Below are positions 41,230 to 51,319 of a stretch of 64,000 nucleotides of DNA, one piece after another. Positions within the stretch are counted from its first letter, which is position 1; each line of letters starts with the position of its first letter. This DNA comes from Hoyosella altamirensis (lineage in GTDB: Bacteria > Actinomycetota > Actinomycetes > Mycobacteriales > Mycobacteriaceae): contig NZ_JACHWS010000005.1 in NCBI RefSeq assembly GCF_014191505.1, forward strand, positions 124,001-188,000, given 5' to 3'. The notes beneath the pieces were generated by a model, which saw only the letters and a program-made list of their open reading frames with translations, was not told the DNA's origin and made no database searches. The translations under genes were made by a program, and so were the position numbers.

Positions 41230-41847
41230 TTACCCGCTGTTAAGGGTAGAGCCACGGACCGTCTGTACGAACAAGTCATGTATTCGCAGATCCCCGGTCA
41301 CCTCCGGATGGAATGACGTAGCGATTACCGCGTTTTCGCGCACCGCCACGATGCGCCCTTGCGCGGGGCCCGCCTCAACTCTGGCAAGCACCTCGACATC
41401 GGGGCCGACACGCTCAACCCACGGCGCGCGAATGAACACAGCCCGAACAGGTCCGCCCTCGATTCCGTCGATGTGCAGGTCCTCTTCGAATGAATCGACC
41501 TGACGGCCGAAGGCATTGCGCCGCACCGTGATATCAAGGGCATCCAGGTGCTGCGCATCCGGTCGCGTGTCGAGGATTTCACTCGCCAGCATGATCATTC
41601 CGGCGCACGAGCCGAAAGCGGGGAGCCCTTCCTTCAGCCGTGAGCGCAGCGGGTCGAGGAGTTCGAAAGCAGTGAGCAGCCGACTCATCGTGGTGGATTC
41701 ACCACCCGGAATCACCAGGCCGTCGATGGCATCGATTTCTTCTCGGCGGCGCAGACCAATCGCACGGGCACCGCACGCCTCAACGGCGGCTATGTGCTCG
41801 CGGAAATCGCCTTGCAGCGCAAGTACGCCTATCAACGGTGTGGACAT
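41230..41847 (-). CDS. pdxT: Pyridoxal 5'-phosphate synthase glutaminase subunit PdxT
   Basis: Hydrolyses glutamine and passes ammonia to PdxS. The 205-residue protein has [12 protein letters not shown], oxyanion loop PGGES (47-51), catalytic Cys81 in GSCAG and the His-Glu pair in FHPEVTGD. The frame is open to 41871; the ATG at 41847 gives the family-typical N-terminus. It is separated from tesB by a spacer with a long inverted repeat, so it may have its own promoter or be affected by that structure. Confidence 0.94.
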   Translation of the reverse strand: MSTPLIGVLALQGDFREHIAAVEACGARAIGLRRREEIDAIDGLVIPGGESTTMSRLLTAFELLDPLRSRLKEGLPAFGSCAGMIMLASEILDTRPDAQHLDALDITVRRNAFGRQVDSFEEDLHIDGIEGGPVRAVFIRAPWVERVGPDVEVLARVEAGPAQGRIVAVRENAVIATSFHPEVTGDLRIHDLFVQTVRGSTLNSG

Positions 41848-41921
41848 CACCGAGCCAGGATAGTCGTCCATAGAGAGTGGCCTGCCTCACATGTGACGGC
41901 CAGAACCAATGCCTACCGCGA

Positions 41922-41993
41922 AACCGTTTGCCCACCTCCGAGCGACATCGCCTCAGGCGGTCGAAATTGTCGCTCGAAGGTGGGCAAACGGTT
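41922..41993. repeat. 26-bp near-perfect inverted repeat between tesB and pdxT
   Basis: The left arm (41922-41947) starts AACCGTTTGCCCACC and pairs with the right arm (41968-41993) at 25 of 26 positions. The 20-base loop holds a smaller CGCC/GGCG hairpin. It begins 25 bases after the tesB stop and lies upstream of pdxT on the same strand. The arms are far longer than a normal terminator stem and no T-run of note follows, so it could be a miniature element, an operator or an unusual terminator. Confidence 0.9.
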
Positions 41994-42017
41994 ATAAGCG
42001 CTGGAATCTGCCGACGG

Positions 42018-42842
42018 TCATCCCTGCTCTTGGAGCCAGCGCGTGAGGCCCTCCTGGACCACCGCGGCGACCATATTGCCCCGCGCGTCGAATATCCGGC
42101 CTTGCGTCAGCGACCGGCCAGACCCCGAAAACGGCGACGTCTGGTCATAGAGAAGCCACTCGTCCGCCCGGAATGGCTGGAAGAACCACATCGCGTGGTC
42201 GAGGGACGCCATCTGGACCTTTACACCACGGTGAGGAACCAGCGCTGAACCAAGAAGCATCATGTCGCTCATGTAGGCGAGCGTGCAGACGTGGGTGGTT
42301 TGGTCGTCGGGCAACGGTGCCCGATACCGCATCCACACTCGCTGTTGAGCAGCCAGGCGCGGATGCATTTCGGTCTGGTCAACCGGGATAATGCGCAAGT
42401 CCCAATTCGACCACTCCTTCAGCTCCCAGCGATCACGGAACTCTGCCGCGTCAGCTGAGTCGGGCAGATCATCCGCTTTGGGCACCGGAGGCATCTCATC
42501 CATATGCTCGGGGCCCTTGTCACCGCGATGAAACGAGGCTGACATCACGAAGATGATCTCGCCGTCCTGAAGCGCATTAACTCTGCGAGTGCAGAACGAG
42601 CGACCTTCCCTGATTCGCTCCACCCGGTACACGGTCGGGATCTTCGGCTTTCCCGGCCGCAAAAAGTATGCGTGAAGTGAATGCACGGTGTACTCAGGAT
42701 CGACAGTGCGCACAGCTGAGATCAGCGACTGCCCAGCCACCTGCCCACCGAACGTCCGCTGGAGTATCGTTTCGATCGGCGCGCCACGGTAGATGTCGCG
42801 GTCGATCTGCTCGAGCTCTAGGACTTCTTCAATCCTCGCCAT
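42018..42842 (-). CDS. tesB: Acyl-CoA thioesterase II
   Basis: Hydrolyses medium to long acyl-CoA. The 274-residue protein contains two hotdog repeats: the first with RTFGGQVAGQSLISA and HAYFLRPGKPKIP, the second with MASLDHAMWFFQPFRADEWLLYDQTSP, which includes the conserved Asp, and a C-terminal GQG-like stretch (RIFDARGNMVAAVVQEGL). It sits between pdxS and pdxT, the arrangement seen for Rv2605c, with no evident link to PLP synthesis. The ATG start is 61 bases after pdxS. Confidence 0.93.
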   Translation of the reverse strand: MARIEEVLELEQIDRDIYRGAPIETILQRTFGGQVAGQSLISAVRTVDPEYTVHSLHAYFLRPGKPKIPTVYRVERIREGRSFCTRRVNALQDGEIIFVMSASFHRGDKGPEHMDEMPPVPKADDLPDSADAAEFRDRWELKEWSNWDLRIIPVDQTEMHPRLAAQQRVWMRYRAPLPDDQTTHVCTLAYMSDMMLLGSALVPHRGVKVQMASLDHAMWFFQPFRADEWLLYDQTSPFSGSGRSLTQGRIFDARGNMVAAVVQEGLTRWLQEQG

Positions 42843-42903
42843 GTACTCGCGCTCCCGTCAGTGAAGTTTTCCTGGGCACTTCTCAGAGATCTCCCTGAGT
42901 GCG

Positions 42904-43824
42904 CTACCAGCCACGCTCCGCGAGCCGGTGCGACTGTGGGAGGTCGTCGACGTTGATACCCACCATCGCTTCGCCGAGCCCTCGTGAAACACTCGCCAGC
43001 GCATCTGGATCGTCAAAGTATGTGGTTGCTTTGACGATCGCGGCGGCACGTTTGACGGGATCGCCGGACTTGAAGATTCCGGAGCCGACAAAGACGCCCT
43101 CCGCGCCTAGCTGCATCATCATCGCCGCGTCAGCGGGCGTAGCAATACCGCCCGCGGTGAACATCACTACGGGAAGTTTGCCCGCCGCAGCAACCTCGGC
43201 GACGAGTTCGTAAGGTGCCTGCAACTCCTTCGCCGCAACGAAAAGCTCATCCTTGCTCAACGACGTCAGCCGACGGATGGCTCCGCCGATCTCACGCATA
43301 TGAGTGGTCGCGTTCGACACATCACCGGTACCAGCCTCGCCCTTCGACCGGATCATCGCCGCGCCCTCGGTGATCCGGCGCAGCGCCTCGCCAAGATTGG
43401 TCGCACCGCAAACGAACGGCACCGTGAACTGCCACTTGTCGATGTGGTTGGCGTAATCGGCGGGCGTCAGCACCTCCGACTCGTCAATGTAATCAACGCC
43501 CAGACTCTGCAGGATCTGCGCCTCAACGAAATGCCCAATGCGAGCTTTCGCCATCACTGGGATGGATACCGCATCAATGATCCCCTGGATCATGTCGGGG
43601 TCGCTCATCCGGACGACGCCACCCTGGGCCCGGATGTCAGCAGGCACCCGTTCAAGCGCCATTACGGCAACCGCGCCGGCATCCTCCGCGATCTTGGCCT
43701 GCTCGGGCGTGACGACGTCCATGATCACGCCCCCCTTGAGCATTTCAGCCATACCGCGCTTTACGCTGGCCGTGCCGGTGACAGGCAGACCGGCGTCAAT
43801 TGAATTGGTCGGGGTTGCGCTCAC
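42904..43824 (-). CDS. pdxS: Pyridoxal 5'-phosphate synthase lyase subunit PdxS
   Basis: Builds PLP from ribose 5-phosphate, glyceraldehyde 3-phosphate and ammonia. The 306-residue TIM-barrel has [17 protein letters not shown], the first lysine in [10 protein letters not shown], the signature [12 protein letters not shown] and the phosphate site [15 protein letters not shown] with the nearby [11 protein letters not shown]. The GTG at 43824 has AGGAGAG upstream and was chosen over an in-frame GTG nine codons earlier. It works with PdxT, encoded two genes downstream. Confidence 0.96.
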   Translation of the reverse strand: MSATPTNSIDAGLPVTGTASVKRGMAEMLKGGVIMDVVTPEQAKIAEDAGAVAVMALERVPADIRAQGGVVRMSDPDMIQGIIDAVSIPVMAKARIGHFVEAQILQSLGVDYIDESEVLTPADYANHIDKWQFTVPFVCGATNLGEALRRITEGAAMIRSKGEAGTGDVSNATTHMREIGGAIRRLTSLSKDELFVAAKELQAPYELVAEVAAAGKLPVVMFTAGGIATPADAAMMMQLGAEGVFVGSGIFKSGDPVKRAAAIVKATTYFDDPDALASVSRGLGEAMVGINVDDLPQSHRLAERGW

Positions 43825-43945
43825 GAAAGTCTCTCCTGCATATGGCGTCAAGGTTGGGGGTCTGTTGGGGGTCTAAAGTACTCGGGGTTTCATCCTATGA
43901 GGTCGACTCCGCAAGTGCGAAGCCCGGCCCATTCCACACCCCAAG

Positions 43946-44983
43946 TTAGTGGATTCGGCGGGGTGCCAGGTCTTGCCGCTCACCGTCGAGAACAGCTACC
44001 GCTTCGCTGACGAGATTGGGGAGTTCCTCGGGGTATACCTTCTCACCAGCCAAAGCGAGCGTTTCCATTTCGGAAGGCGTGCACCATTTGTAGTCGCTGA
44101 CCACACGATTCTCCAAGTCCGTCAAACCAGTCATCGACGGGACGAACTCCCCAGTCCGCGCGACGAAGAACTCTTCCTCGCTTCGCATCACTGTTCCATT
44201 AAACGAAAATACGTCTGAGCGCTTCCACACCGGGCCTCGGAGGGCGCTCGCCGGGACTTCATACCCGGTTTCCTCACGTAACTCACGTACGGCGGTTTCG
44301 CGGAGCGACTCCCCTGGCTCCACTCCTCCGCCAACAGTGAACCAGAAGAACTCCCCAGACCCCTCGGGATCCCGTCCGCGTAACAGCAAAACTCGATCGT
44401 GCTGGTCAAGCACCACGATTCGAGCGGAGCTGCGCGGCGCTGCAGCCTCGAACTGCGGGGAAAGTTCCCGCTCGGCGATCTCGAAATGCAGTGGTTCAGA
44501 CGCGGTACCAGCGAGACGAAGCCAGCGCACCGGACGGCGTCGGCGCAGCGTCGCGATGTCTCGAACAGCATCATTGTGGAAGCGCCGTGCTATGAGGACT
44601 CGCGCCTCGGCATCAGCGAGTTCCGCAGCGAGTTGCGGACTTAGCGATGCAGGCCGAATCTGCGCGAGCGCGGCGGAGAGCGCGTTCTCGGCGTCCTCCC
44701 GGTCATCGCGGTCAGCGCGCTCCGCGCGCAGGGACAGACGCTTCAATTTGTCGGCATGCCGGACTGAGGTGTCAGTATCCGTGGGAGCGCGGGTAAGCGC
44801 GTCGGCGATCGAGCGTGCAACGACAGCGCGGCGGCCCAGTGCGGCATCGAGCGCCTGCCATGCCTTGTCGTACCGGATATGGAGCCGGTCCAGCCGACTC
44901 GCCGTCGTCATGATCCAGGCAACCGTGATGACGACAATCGCGACAACGGCCGCAGTGAGGAGGAGAAACCACCACGAGGTCAT
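43946..44983 (-). CDS. Membrane-anchored NUDIX hydrolase with an N-terminal LemA-like region
   Basis: A 345-residue protein. Residues 5-27 form a membrane helix and residues 35-145 a helical region resembling LemA proteins. The C-terminal domain holds a complete NUDIX box, from Gly219 through REL-REETG at 233-240. The active domain should face the cytoplasm if the N-terminus is outside. The substrate is unknown; a housekeeping or cell-envelope nucleotide is possible because pimA is 16 bases upstream. It corresponds to Rv2609c. Confidence 0.86.
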   Translation of the reverse strand: MTSWWFLLLTAAVVAIVVITVAWIMTTASRLDRLHIRYDKAWQALDAALGRRAVVARSIADALTRAPTDTDTSVRHADKLKRLSLRAERADRDDREDAENALSAALAQIRPASLSPQLAAELADAEARVLIARRFHNDAVRDIATLRRRRPVRWLRLAGTASEPLHFEIAERELSPQFEAAAPRSSARIVVLDQHDRVLLLRGRDPEGSGEFFWFTVGGGVEPGESLRETAVRELREETGYEVPASALRGPVWKRSDVFSFNGTVMRSEEEFFVARTGEFVPSMTGLTDLENRVVSDYKWCTPSEMETLALAGEKVYPEELPNLVSEAVAVLDGERQDLAPRRIH

Positions 44984-44999
44984 CGACCATCCCCCCTTC

Positions 45000-46133
45000 T
45001 CATGCCCGACGCAGCGGCTTCGGTGGCGCCGGCGCTGTCATGACAACCGTTTCGTAGACGCGCAGGACCTGCCGTGAAACTACGCTCCAGTCGTAATGGA
45101 GGACAGCAACGCTAGCGCCTGAAATGATCTCCTCACGATATTCGTCGTCGGCGAGGACGCGGTCGATTCCGCGGGCAAGATCGCTGGCGCTGCCGGTTCG
45201 TGTCAGACACCCCGCCCGCCCATCACGGAGAACCCTGCGGAACGCATCGAGTTCACTCGCCACCACCGGTGTGCCCGCGGCCATGGCTTCGACGAGAACG
45301 ATGCCGAAACTCTCACCGCCGAGATTGGGTGCGCAATAGACGTCGGCGCTGCGCAATGCCGCTGCCTTTTCCGCGTCTGTAACTTGCCCAAGAAAGCGAA
45401 AATGACGCTCAAGCGGACCGAGCTCCTCGCGCAGCTCCGCTTCGTCGCCGCGGCCCACGACGAGGACCTCGAGATCAGGGTGCCGCTCCACCAACTCAGG
45501 CAATGCCTTCACCAACACCGCCATGCCCTTACGGGGCTCGTCGTAGCGACCGAGGAAAAGAATGGTCTTCCCAGGCCGGGGATATCCCGGAAGCGGCCGT
45601 GCGGTGGCGAAAAACCCGACATGGACCCCGTTGGGGATCTCGACAGCGTCTGATCCCAGAGACTCGATCTGCCAGCGCCGGGCCAACTCAGAGACCGCGA
45701 TTTTGCCGTTGATCTTCTCGAGCAAAGGCTGTAGGACGGGCTGAAAAGTGCTGAGCACGAGCGATTTGGTTGTCGACGTGTGGAAGGTCGCCACAACAGG
45801 GATATCGGCGAGGCTCAATGCGAGCATCGACAGGCTTGGCGCGTTCGGCTCGTGCAGGTGCACCACGTCAAACTGATTCTCAGTGAGCCAGCGGCGCACT
45901 CGAGCGTAGGCGACGGGACCAAAACTCAGCCGTGCCACCGAACCGTTGTATGGGATCGGCAGTGCCCGTCCAGCTGAGACGACATACGACGGAAGTTCAA
46001 CATCATCGGAAGCGGGCGCCAGCACGCTCACGGTGTGTCCCATCTCGATGAGGACTCCAGCGAGTTCAGCCACGTGCGCCTGAACACCGCCGTGCACATC
46101 AAACGAGTAAGGACAGACCATCCCGATCTTCAC
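45000..46133 (-). CDS. pimA: Phosphatidylinositol alpha-mannosyltransferase PimA
   Basis: Adds the first mannose from GDP-mannose to phosphatidylinositol on the inner face of the membrane, starting PIM, LM and LAM synthesis. The 377-residue GT-B enzyme (GT4) has the loop YSFDVHGGVQAHV, HLHEPNAPS, ATFHTS, the donor-site motif FLGRYDEPRKGM and the EX7E region ESFGIVLVEAM. The GTG at 46133 matches the known N-terminus; the frame is open 11 codons upstream. It is in a block with patA and pgsA. Confidence 0.95.
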   Translation of the reverse strand: MKIGMVCPYSFDVHGGVQAHVAELAGVLIEMGHTVSVLAPASDDVELPSYVVSAGRALPIPYNGSVARLSFGPVAYARVRRWLTENQFDVVHLHEPNAPSLSMLALSLADIPVVATFHTSTTKSLVLSTFQPVLQPLLEKINGKIAVSELARRWQIESLGSDAVEIPNGVHVGFFATARPLPGYPRPGKTILFLGRYDEPRKGMAVLVKALPELVERHPDLEVLVVGRGDEAELREELGPLERHFRFLGQVTDAEKAAALRSADVYCAPNLGGESFGIVLVEAMAAGTPVVASELDAFRRVLRDGRAGCLTRTGSASDLARGIDRVLADDEYREEIISGASVAVLHYDWSVVSRQVLRVYETVVMTAPAPPKPLRRA

Positions 46134-46240
46134 AACGCATGCTCTTTCGCCGGCATATCTCCCCATCCGCTACGGATCCCGGATCCCCAGCTGCCCGGGC
46201 TCCCCTACTCGATTGTCTCTCCACTCTTGTGCGCCGTGCA

Positions 46241-47167
46241 CTAAGTCGCTCCGGTCGGCACTCCCATCCGGACGAGTCGTTCCGGCGACAGGTCTTCCCA
46301 CCAGAGCGGCTGCAGCATGTGCCAGTCTGCCGGATACCGCACAATGTTCAGGGAAAAGACATCTGCCAGTTCCTGCGTTGCCGAGGCAACTCCCTGAGCC
46401 AAGTCGATCTCTGGCTCCACTTTGAAGCCCCAGCCGTTGTGTGTGAACCAGCAGTGCACCGGTACCAATGCTGCGCCCGTTTCCTGCGCGAGCTTGGCTG
46501 GGCCAGCGGGAAAACTGGTCCGCTGACCGAAAAAGTCCACCGGGATTCCCGCCGCAGTCAAGTCGCGATCCGCTAGGAGGCACACGACCTTACCTTCGCT
46601 CAACCGTTCCTTGAGCACCAGCGAAGGTGGTCGCTCGCCACCGCTCGTGGGGAAGATCTCAAACCCCAACGACTCGCGGTAGTCCACGAAGCGCTGATAC
46701 AGCGACTCCGGCTTGAGCCGCTCCGCCACAGTCGAGAACCTGCCAAGGGTGTGAACAAGCCACACCCCGGCGAGATCCCAGTTGCCGCTATGAGGCAGCG
46801 CGAGCACGACACCCCGTCCGCTCGCGTGGGGGTCAAGTAAATTCTCGCGGCCGTGCACACTCTCGTCGATTGACCGGGCTACCTCAACGAGGTCCATGGA
46901 GGGCAGTCTGAAGGCTTCGCGCCAGTAACGCGCATACGAGCGCATCGCAGCACGCATCAACACATCTGGGACCGCGACTGGGTGGGTACCGAGTACCCGG
47001 GCGAGGTTTTGCCGCAACTGGTTTGGGCCGCCCCCGCGCGCCGCATAGTCGGCGCCAAAATTGAACACTCCGGCGGCAACTGGCTCCGGCAGCGAACGAA
47101 CGAGCCGCCACCCCGTCGCAAATGCGTAGTCCGACAAACTGTCCACCATCGCAGGTGAGTCGTTCAT
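46241..47167 (-). CDS. patA: Phosphatidylinositol mannoside acyltransferase
   Basis: A 308-residue LPLAT-family acyltransferase that palmitoylates the PIM mannose. The catalytic H-x4-D is LPHSGNWD with His126 and Asp131. Further blocks are LLADRDLTAAGIPVDFFG and ALVPVHCWFTHNGWGFKVEPEIDL, which match bacterial lipid A-type acyltransferases. The start overlaps the pgsA stop by four bases (ATGA). The stop lies 107 bases before pimA. It acts between PgsA and later PIM steps. Confidence 0.93.
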   Translation of the reverse strand: MNDSPAMVDSLSDYAFATGWRLVRSLPEPVAAGVFNFGADYAARGGGPNQLRQNLARVLGTHPVAVPDVLMRAAMRSYARYWREAFRLPSMDLVEVARSIDESVHGRENLLDPHASGRGVVLALPHSGNWDLAGVWLVHTLGRFSTVAERLKPESLYQRFVDYRESLGFEIFPTSGGERPPSLVLKERLSEGKVVCLLADRDLTAAGIPVDFFGQRTSFPAGPAKLAQETGAALVPVHCWFTHNGWGFKVEPEIDLAQGVASATQELADVFSLNIVRYPADWHMLQPLWWEDLSPERLVRMGVPTGAT

Positions 47168-47814
47168 TGAGGCTCCTGAGGGGTTTCAGGCTGAGTTTCG
47201 GCCATCACGGTGAGCGCGCCGGGTGCACGCCGAACGGCCGCCACGCGCTGGATGACAGTGAGGACACTGCCGACGGCGAGCAGCCACATTGCGACGTGGA
47301 TCGCCCAGAACACGCCGATCCCGGTGAAGCCCGCACCGAGAAGCACGATGACCAAACGATCTGACCGCTCAATCAGTCCGCCGTCAGCCGTGAGGCCACT
47401 CGCCTCCGCACGCGCCTTCGCGTAGGAGACCACCTGGGAGGTCACCAGACAGATCAGTGTTGCAGCTACGAGGGGCCTGGACTCTTCGTGGTAGACCGCC
47501 CACCACGCTAGTGCCGCAAAGATCGCACCATCCGCGATACGGTCGCACGTCGCATCAAGCACAGCCCCATACGGCGTGCCACCGCCCCGGGCCCGGGCCA
47601 TTGCTCCATCAACGAGATCGAACAGAACGAATAAGGCGATGACTACGGCACCCCAGAAGAGGTGGCCGGTCGGGAACAGCGTGAGAGCAGCCGCAACCGT
47701 AGCGGTTGTGCCGGCGATAGTCACGGCATCCGGGCTAATACCCGCACGAACCAGCGCCCTTCCGAGTGGCGCGGTGACTTTCGACACCGACGGTCGCCCG
47801 AAAACGCTAAGCAT
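47164..47814 (-). CDS. pgsA1: Phosphatidylinositol phosphate synthase (CDP-alcohol phosphatidyltransferase)
   Basis: Joins CDP-diacylglycerol and inositol 3-phosphate to make PI-phosphate, the PIM precursor. The 216-residue protein has about six membrane helices. The catalytic motif D-G-x2-A-R-x8-G-x3-D-x3-D is intact: Asp69, Gly70, Ala73, Arg74, Gly83, Asp87 and Asp91. The short polar tail (MAETQPETPQEPQ) is typical. Being next to patA and pimA, it identifies inositol phosphate, not glycerol phosphate, as the likely acceptor. Confidence 0.94.
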   Translation of the reverse strand: MLSVFGRPSVSKVTAPLGRALVRAGISPDAVTIAGTTATVAAALTLFPTGHLFWGAVVIALFVLFDLVDGAMARARGGGTPYGAVLDATCDRIADGAIFAALAWWAVYHEESRPLVAATLICLVTSQVVSYAKARAEASGLTADGGLIERSDRLVIVLLGAGFTGIGVFWAIHVAMWLLAVGSVLTVIQRVAAVRRAPGALTVMAETQPETPQEPQ

Positions 47815-47916
47815 GACAGCCCTTTTCCGTGATGAATGGATGAACGTTACCGAGAGCCTATAACCGGACAGGCGCGAAAGCGCGCCGGGCCCGCCGACGT
47901 TCGCCTCGCACGCGAG

Positions 47917-48474
47917 TTACGTCTCAGTTTGCGGCGTCTCCCAAGCCAGGGAGAGAAGCGATCGCGTTTCCCGCAAAAGCTGTGGCAGAACTTTCGTTTC
48001 ACCGGTCACGGTGATGAAGTTCGCGTCTCCTACCCAGCGCGGGACCAAATGCTGATGGAGGTGCGCAGACAATGAGCCCCCTGCGGCGCCACCGAGGTTC
48101 AGGCCGACGTTGAATCCGTGGGGCTGCGACACGCCACGGATTACTCGCAGCGCCACCTGCGTGAACGCGGTGAGTTCACTGCTTTCCGCTTCATTGAGTT
48201 CGGTGAGGTCGGCAACATGACGGTAAGGCACGATCATCAGGTGCCCCGGGTTGTACGGGTAGAGGTTCAGTACTGCGTAAACCGTGCTGCCCCGCGCAAT
48301 AACCAGCCCTTCCTCGTCGCTCATCTGCGGGATCCGGCACAGCGGGCATCCCTCGTCTTTTTCCGGGACAGATGAGTCTGCGATGTAGGACATGCGGTGC
48401 GGTGTCCAGATACGCTGCAGCCGGTCGGGCACACCTACCCCAGAGTCGACGAGCTGGTCGTGGTCCACGATCAA
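47917..48474 (-). CDS. HIT-domain protein, probable Ap4A phosphorylase
   Basis: A 185-residue protein with the catalytic triad motif HLHQH at 138-142 followed by LVPRW, and [17 protein letters not shown] earlier. Cys43 and Cys46 (CPLC) may bind zinc. The Rv2613c orthologue is a diadenosine tetraphosphate phosphorylase, which is the best guess here. The TTG at 48474 overlaps the thrS stop (TTGA); a GTG two codons later is an equal candidate. A short GGCGCG/CGCGCC hairpin (47871-47886) follows the gene before pgsA. Confidence 0.9.
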   Translation of the reverse strand: MIVDHDQLVDSGVGVPDRLQRIWTPHRMSYIADSSVPEKDEGCPLCRIPQMSDEEGLVIARGSTVYAVLNLYPYNPGHLMIVPYRHVADLTELNEAESSELTAFTQVALRVIRGVSQPHGFNVGLNLGGAAGGSLSAHLHQHLVPRWVGDANFITVTGETKVLPQLLRETRSLLSLAWETPQTET

Positions 48475-50528
48475 GGGGCCCCGTTTACGCGCAGTGTCTC
48501 CGCGGCGGGGGCTGCGTTAATCCGGCCCGACACCCAGCCCGTAATGGTCTCTATCGCCTGGTCTGCGGGCACCCCATTCAGCTGCGAGCCGTCATGGAAC
48601 CGGAAGCTCACTGCTCCAGCTTCTACGTCACGGTCGCCCGCGAGAAGCATGAATGGAACCTTGCCGGTCGTGTGGTTGCGGATCTTTTTCTGCATCCGCT
48701 CATCGCTGACGTCTACTTCGGCACGGATCCCGGCCGACTTGAGCTGCGAGATCACCGAAAATAGGTGCTCTTCATGCTTCTCCGCAACGGGGATGCCCAC
48801 TACTTGCACTGGCGCAAGCCATGCGGGGAACATGCCCGCGTAGTGCTCCGTCAGGACGCCGAAAAACCGCTCAATCGAACCGAACAGAGCGCGGTGAATC
48901 ATCACTGGGCGCTGGCGGCTCCCATCGGGGCCGGTGTACTCCAGGCTGAAGCGCTCGGGCATGTTGAAGTCGAGCTGGATCGTCGACATCTGCCAAGTGC
49001 GACCGAGGGCGTCCTTAGCCTGCACAGAGATTTTCGGACCGTAGAACGCGGCCCCGCCCGGGTCGGGCACAAGTTCCAGACCAGAAGCTTTACCGACCTC
49101 TTCGAGCGTGCGTGTGGCCTCTTCCCACACCTCGTCCGAACCGACGAACTTCTCGGGATCCTTGGTGGACAGCTCGAGGTAGAAATCGTCGAGACCGTAA
49201 TCCTTGAGCAGGTCGAGGACGAACCGCAAAATGCTGGTCAGCTCGTCGTGCATCTGCTCCCGAGTGCAATAAATGTGCGCGTCGTCCTGGGTCATCCCGC
49301 GCACCCGAGTCAGTCCGTGCACCACACCAGAACGCTCATACCGGTAGACCGACCCGAACTCGAACATTCGCAGCGGCAGCTCACGGTAGGACCGGGCACG
49401 CGTGGCGAAAATCAGATTGTGCATCGGGCAATTCATCGGCTTGAGGTAATAGTCCTGGCCGGGCTTGCGGACTGTCCCATCGTCATCGAGTTCCGCGTCG
49501 ATGTGCATCGCCGGGAACATGCCGTCTTTGTACCAGTCGAGGTGACCCGATACCTGATAAAGATCCGATTTGGTGATGTGCGGGGTATAGACGAACTCGT
49601 AGCCGGCCTCGATGTGGCGCTGGCGGGAGTAGTCCTCCATCTCTTTGCGGACAATGCCGCCTTTCGGATGAAACACCGGCAGGCCAGAACCTAGTTCGTG
49701 CGGGAAGCTGAACAAGTCGAGTTCGTTGCCGACGCGGCGGTGGTCACGCCGTTCCGCTTCGGCCAGGAGTTCAAGGTGGCGGTCGAGCGCTTCCTGGGAC
49801 TCCCAAGCTGTGCCGTAAATGCGCTGCAGATCCTCGCGGCTCTGATCGCCACGCCAATACGCGGCAGAAGTGCGGGTCAGCCTGAACGCTGGGATGTGTT
49901 TCGTCGTAGGAGTGTGCGGTCCGCGGCACAGGTCGCCCCACACCCGCTCCCCGCTGCGGGGGTCGAGGTTGTCGTAGATCGTCAGCTCACTGCCACCGAC
50001 CTCCATAACCTCAGGGTCATCCACACCCGATTTGTCATCAATCAGTTCCAGCTTGAAGGGCTCTTTTGCCAATTCCTCGCGCGCTGCCTCCACCGATTCG
50101 ACCACTCGCCGAGAGAACCGCTGTGACTGCTTGATGATCTTCTTCATCCGCGTTTCGAGCCGGGTGAGGTCTTCCGGTGTGAACGGGCGATCCACCCGGA
50201 AGTCGTAGTAGAAACCATCCTTGATCGGCGGGCCGATACCGAGCTTCGCTTCGGGGAACTCTTGCTGCACGGCCTGCGCCAACACGTGAGCGCACGAATG
50301 GCGAATTACGCTGCGGCCTTCTTCGGTATCCGCCGCGACAGCCTCAACCTCAACGTCCGAATCGGGCGTCCAGGAGAGATCTCGCAAGGTCCCGTCCGCA
50401 TCGCGCACCACAACAATGCCGTCCGCACCTTTGGTCGGCAGGCCGGCGTCGAATACCGCCCGCCCGGCCGCCGTCCCGGCCGGCACGGCTACGCGCTGGG
50501 CCTGGGAACGAGTCACGGGCGTCGTCAC
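48471..50528 (-). CDS. thrS: Threonyl-tRNA synthetase
   Basis: Charges tRNA-Thr and removes mischarged serine. The 685-residue protein has an N-terminal TGS-like region, the editing domain with [12 protein letters not shown], the class II core ([16 protein letters not shown], with the zinc Cys, and [18 protein letters not shown]) and the anticodon domain at the C-terminus. The GTG at 50528 has GAGGAG about ten bases upstream; the frame is open to 50573. It heads the thrS-HIT-pgsA-patA-pimA-NUDIX group. Confidence 0.96.
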   Translation of the reverse strand: MTTPVTRSQAQRVAVPAGTAAGRAVFDAGLPTKGADGIVVVRDADGTLRDLSWTPDSDVEVEAVAADTEEGRSVIRHSCAHVLAQAVQQEFPEAKLGIGPPIKDGFYYDFRVDRPFTPEDLTRLETRMKKIIKQSQRFSRRVVESVEAAREELAKEPFKLELIDDKSGVDDPEVMEVGGSELTIYDNLDPRSGERVWGDLCRGPHTPTTKHIPAFRLTRTSAAYWRGDQSREDLQRIYGTAWESQEALDRHLELLAEAERRDHRRVGNELDLFSFPHELGSGLPVFHPKGGIVRKEMEDYSRQRHIEAGYEFVYTPHITKSDLYQVSGHLDWYKDGMFPAMHIDAELDDDGTVRKPGQDYYLKPMNCPMHNLIFATRARSYRELPLRMFEFGSVYRYERSGVVHGLTRVRGMTQDDAHIYCTREQMHDELTSILRFVLDLLKDYGLDDFYLELSTKDPEKFVGSDEVWEEATRTLEEVGKASGLELVPDPGGAAFYGPKISVQAKDALGRTWQMSTIQLDFNMPERFSLEYTGPDGSRQRPVMIHRALFGSIERFFGVLTEHYAGMFPAWLAPVQVVGIPVAEKHEEHLFSVISQLKSAGIRAEVDVSDERMQKKIRNHTTGKVPFMLLAGDRDVEAGAVSFRFHDGSQLNGVPADQAIETITGWVSGRINAAPAAETLRVNGAP

Positions 50529-50619
50529 AGTGCGAATCTCCTCATCTGCATCTGTCCAGAATGGACGGATCACTCGCGCCCATTACGGCCGCCACCTTCA
50601 ACGACGGCTGCGCCGGGCA

Positions 50620-51078
50620 TTACATCAAAACACCTTCGAGCCACGGCCAGTCGATACCGAACCACCCGGCAAAGAGGCCGAGCACTCCGAAGAACCACAG
50701 CGTCACCACCGTGACGGCGACCGTGACAAGAGCGCCCAGGAAGCGGATCAGCAGATGCTGGCGCGAATACCACCCGCGTAGCGCGTGATATCGGGCCATA
50801 CCGTATCTGAGGACACGCCGGGCCCAAGCGAACTCCGTGGAAAGGATACCTAATCCTGTGAACACGATGAGCCAGCCTGGTCCCGGATACGGGATGAGAA
50901 TAATCCCGACGATCACCACCAGCGCGCCCAGAGCGCCGATGAGAGTGCGGTAGGCGAGGGCAGAAAGAGGATGACTCTTGATGAACGAGCGCACCGACAG
51001 GGCGCCCGCGAGCAAGGGGCGATGACGGGGAGTGCCGGTTGGTTCAGTCGCCAATTCGGGGCCGGTTGATCTATTCAT
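50620..51078 (-). CDS. PGPGW-motif membrane protein (TIGR02611 type)
   Basis: A 152-residue protein with a polar N-terminus of about 40 residues and three to four membrane helices. The characteristic PYPGPGWLIVFTGLGILSTEF segment (PGPGW at 65-69) places it in the small actinobacterial PGPGW family, whose function is unknown. It ends with a hydrophobic helix (LGALVTVAVTVVTLWFFGVLGL) and a short tail. It is 91 bases upstream of thrS on the same strand. Confidence 0.85.
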   Translation of the reverse strand: MNRSTGPELATEPTGTPRHRPLLAGALSVRSFIKSHPLSALAYRTLIGALGALVVIVGIILIPYPGPGWLIVFTGLGILSTEFAWARRVLRYGMARYHALRGWYSRQHLLIRFLGALVTVAVTVVTLWFFGVLGLFAGWFGIDWPWLEGVLM

Positions 51079-51319
51079 GCCCCAGTCGACCTATGGAGCA
51101 AAAATCGTGCGGAACCACAGTTCCACCGCGGAATCATGAACCCATTGTGCCGGTACTTCGAGAAGCTAGCCAACCCGGCCTGCGCGGACAGATAGAGACA
51201 TACCAGACATCCCATACATACCTCGCAAAAATGTGGCGAAAAGCTGTCCGTCTCGGCAGACTGGGCGCTGGCGCTCAAAGCGCCATGCACGAACCAATCG
51301 ATCGGAAGGATTCCGAAGC
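51079..51319. other. Intergenic region between divergent membrane protein and CsbD genes
   Basis: About 240 bases that should carry the promoters for both flanking genes. I see no convincing -35/-10 pair, no long inverted repeat and no coding frame with a ribosome-binding site. A GGAAGGA near the right end belongs to csbD. Confidence 0.5.
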
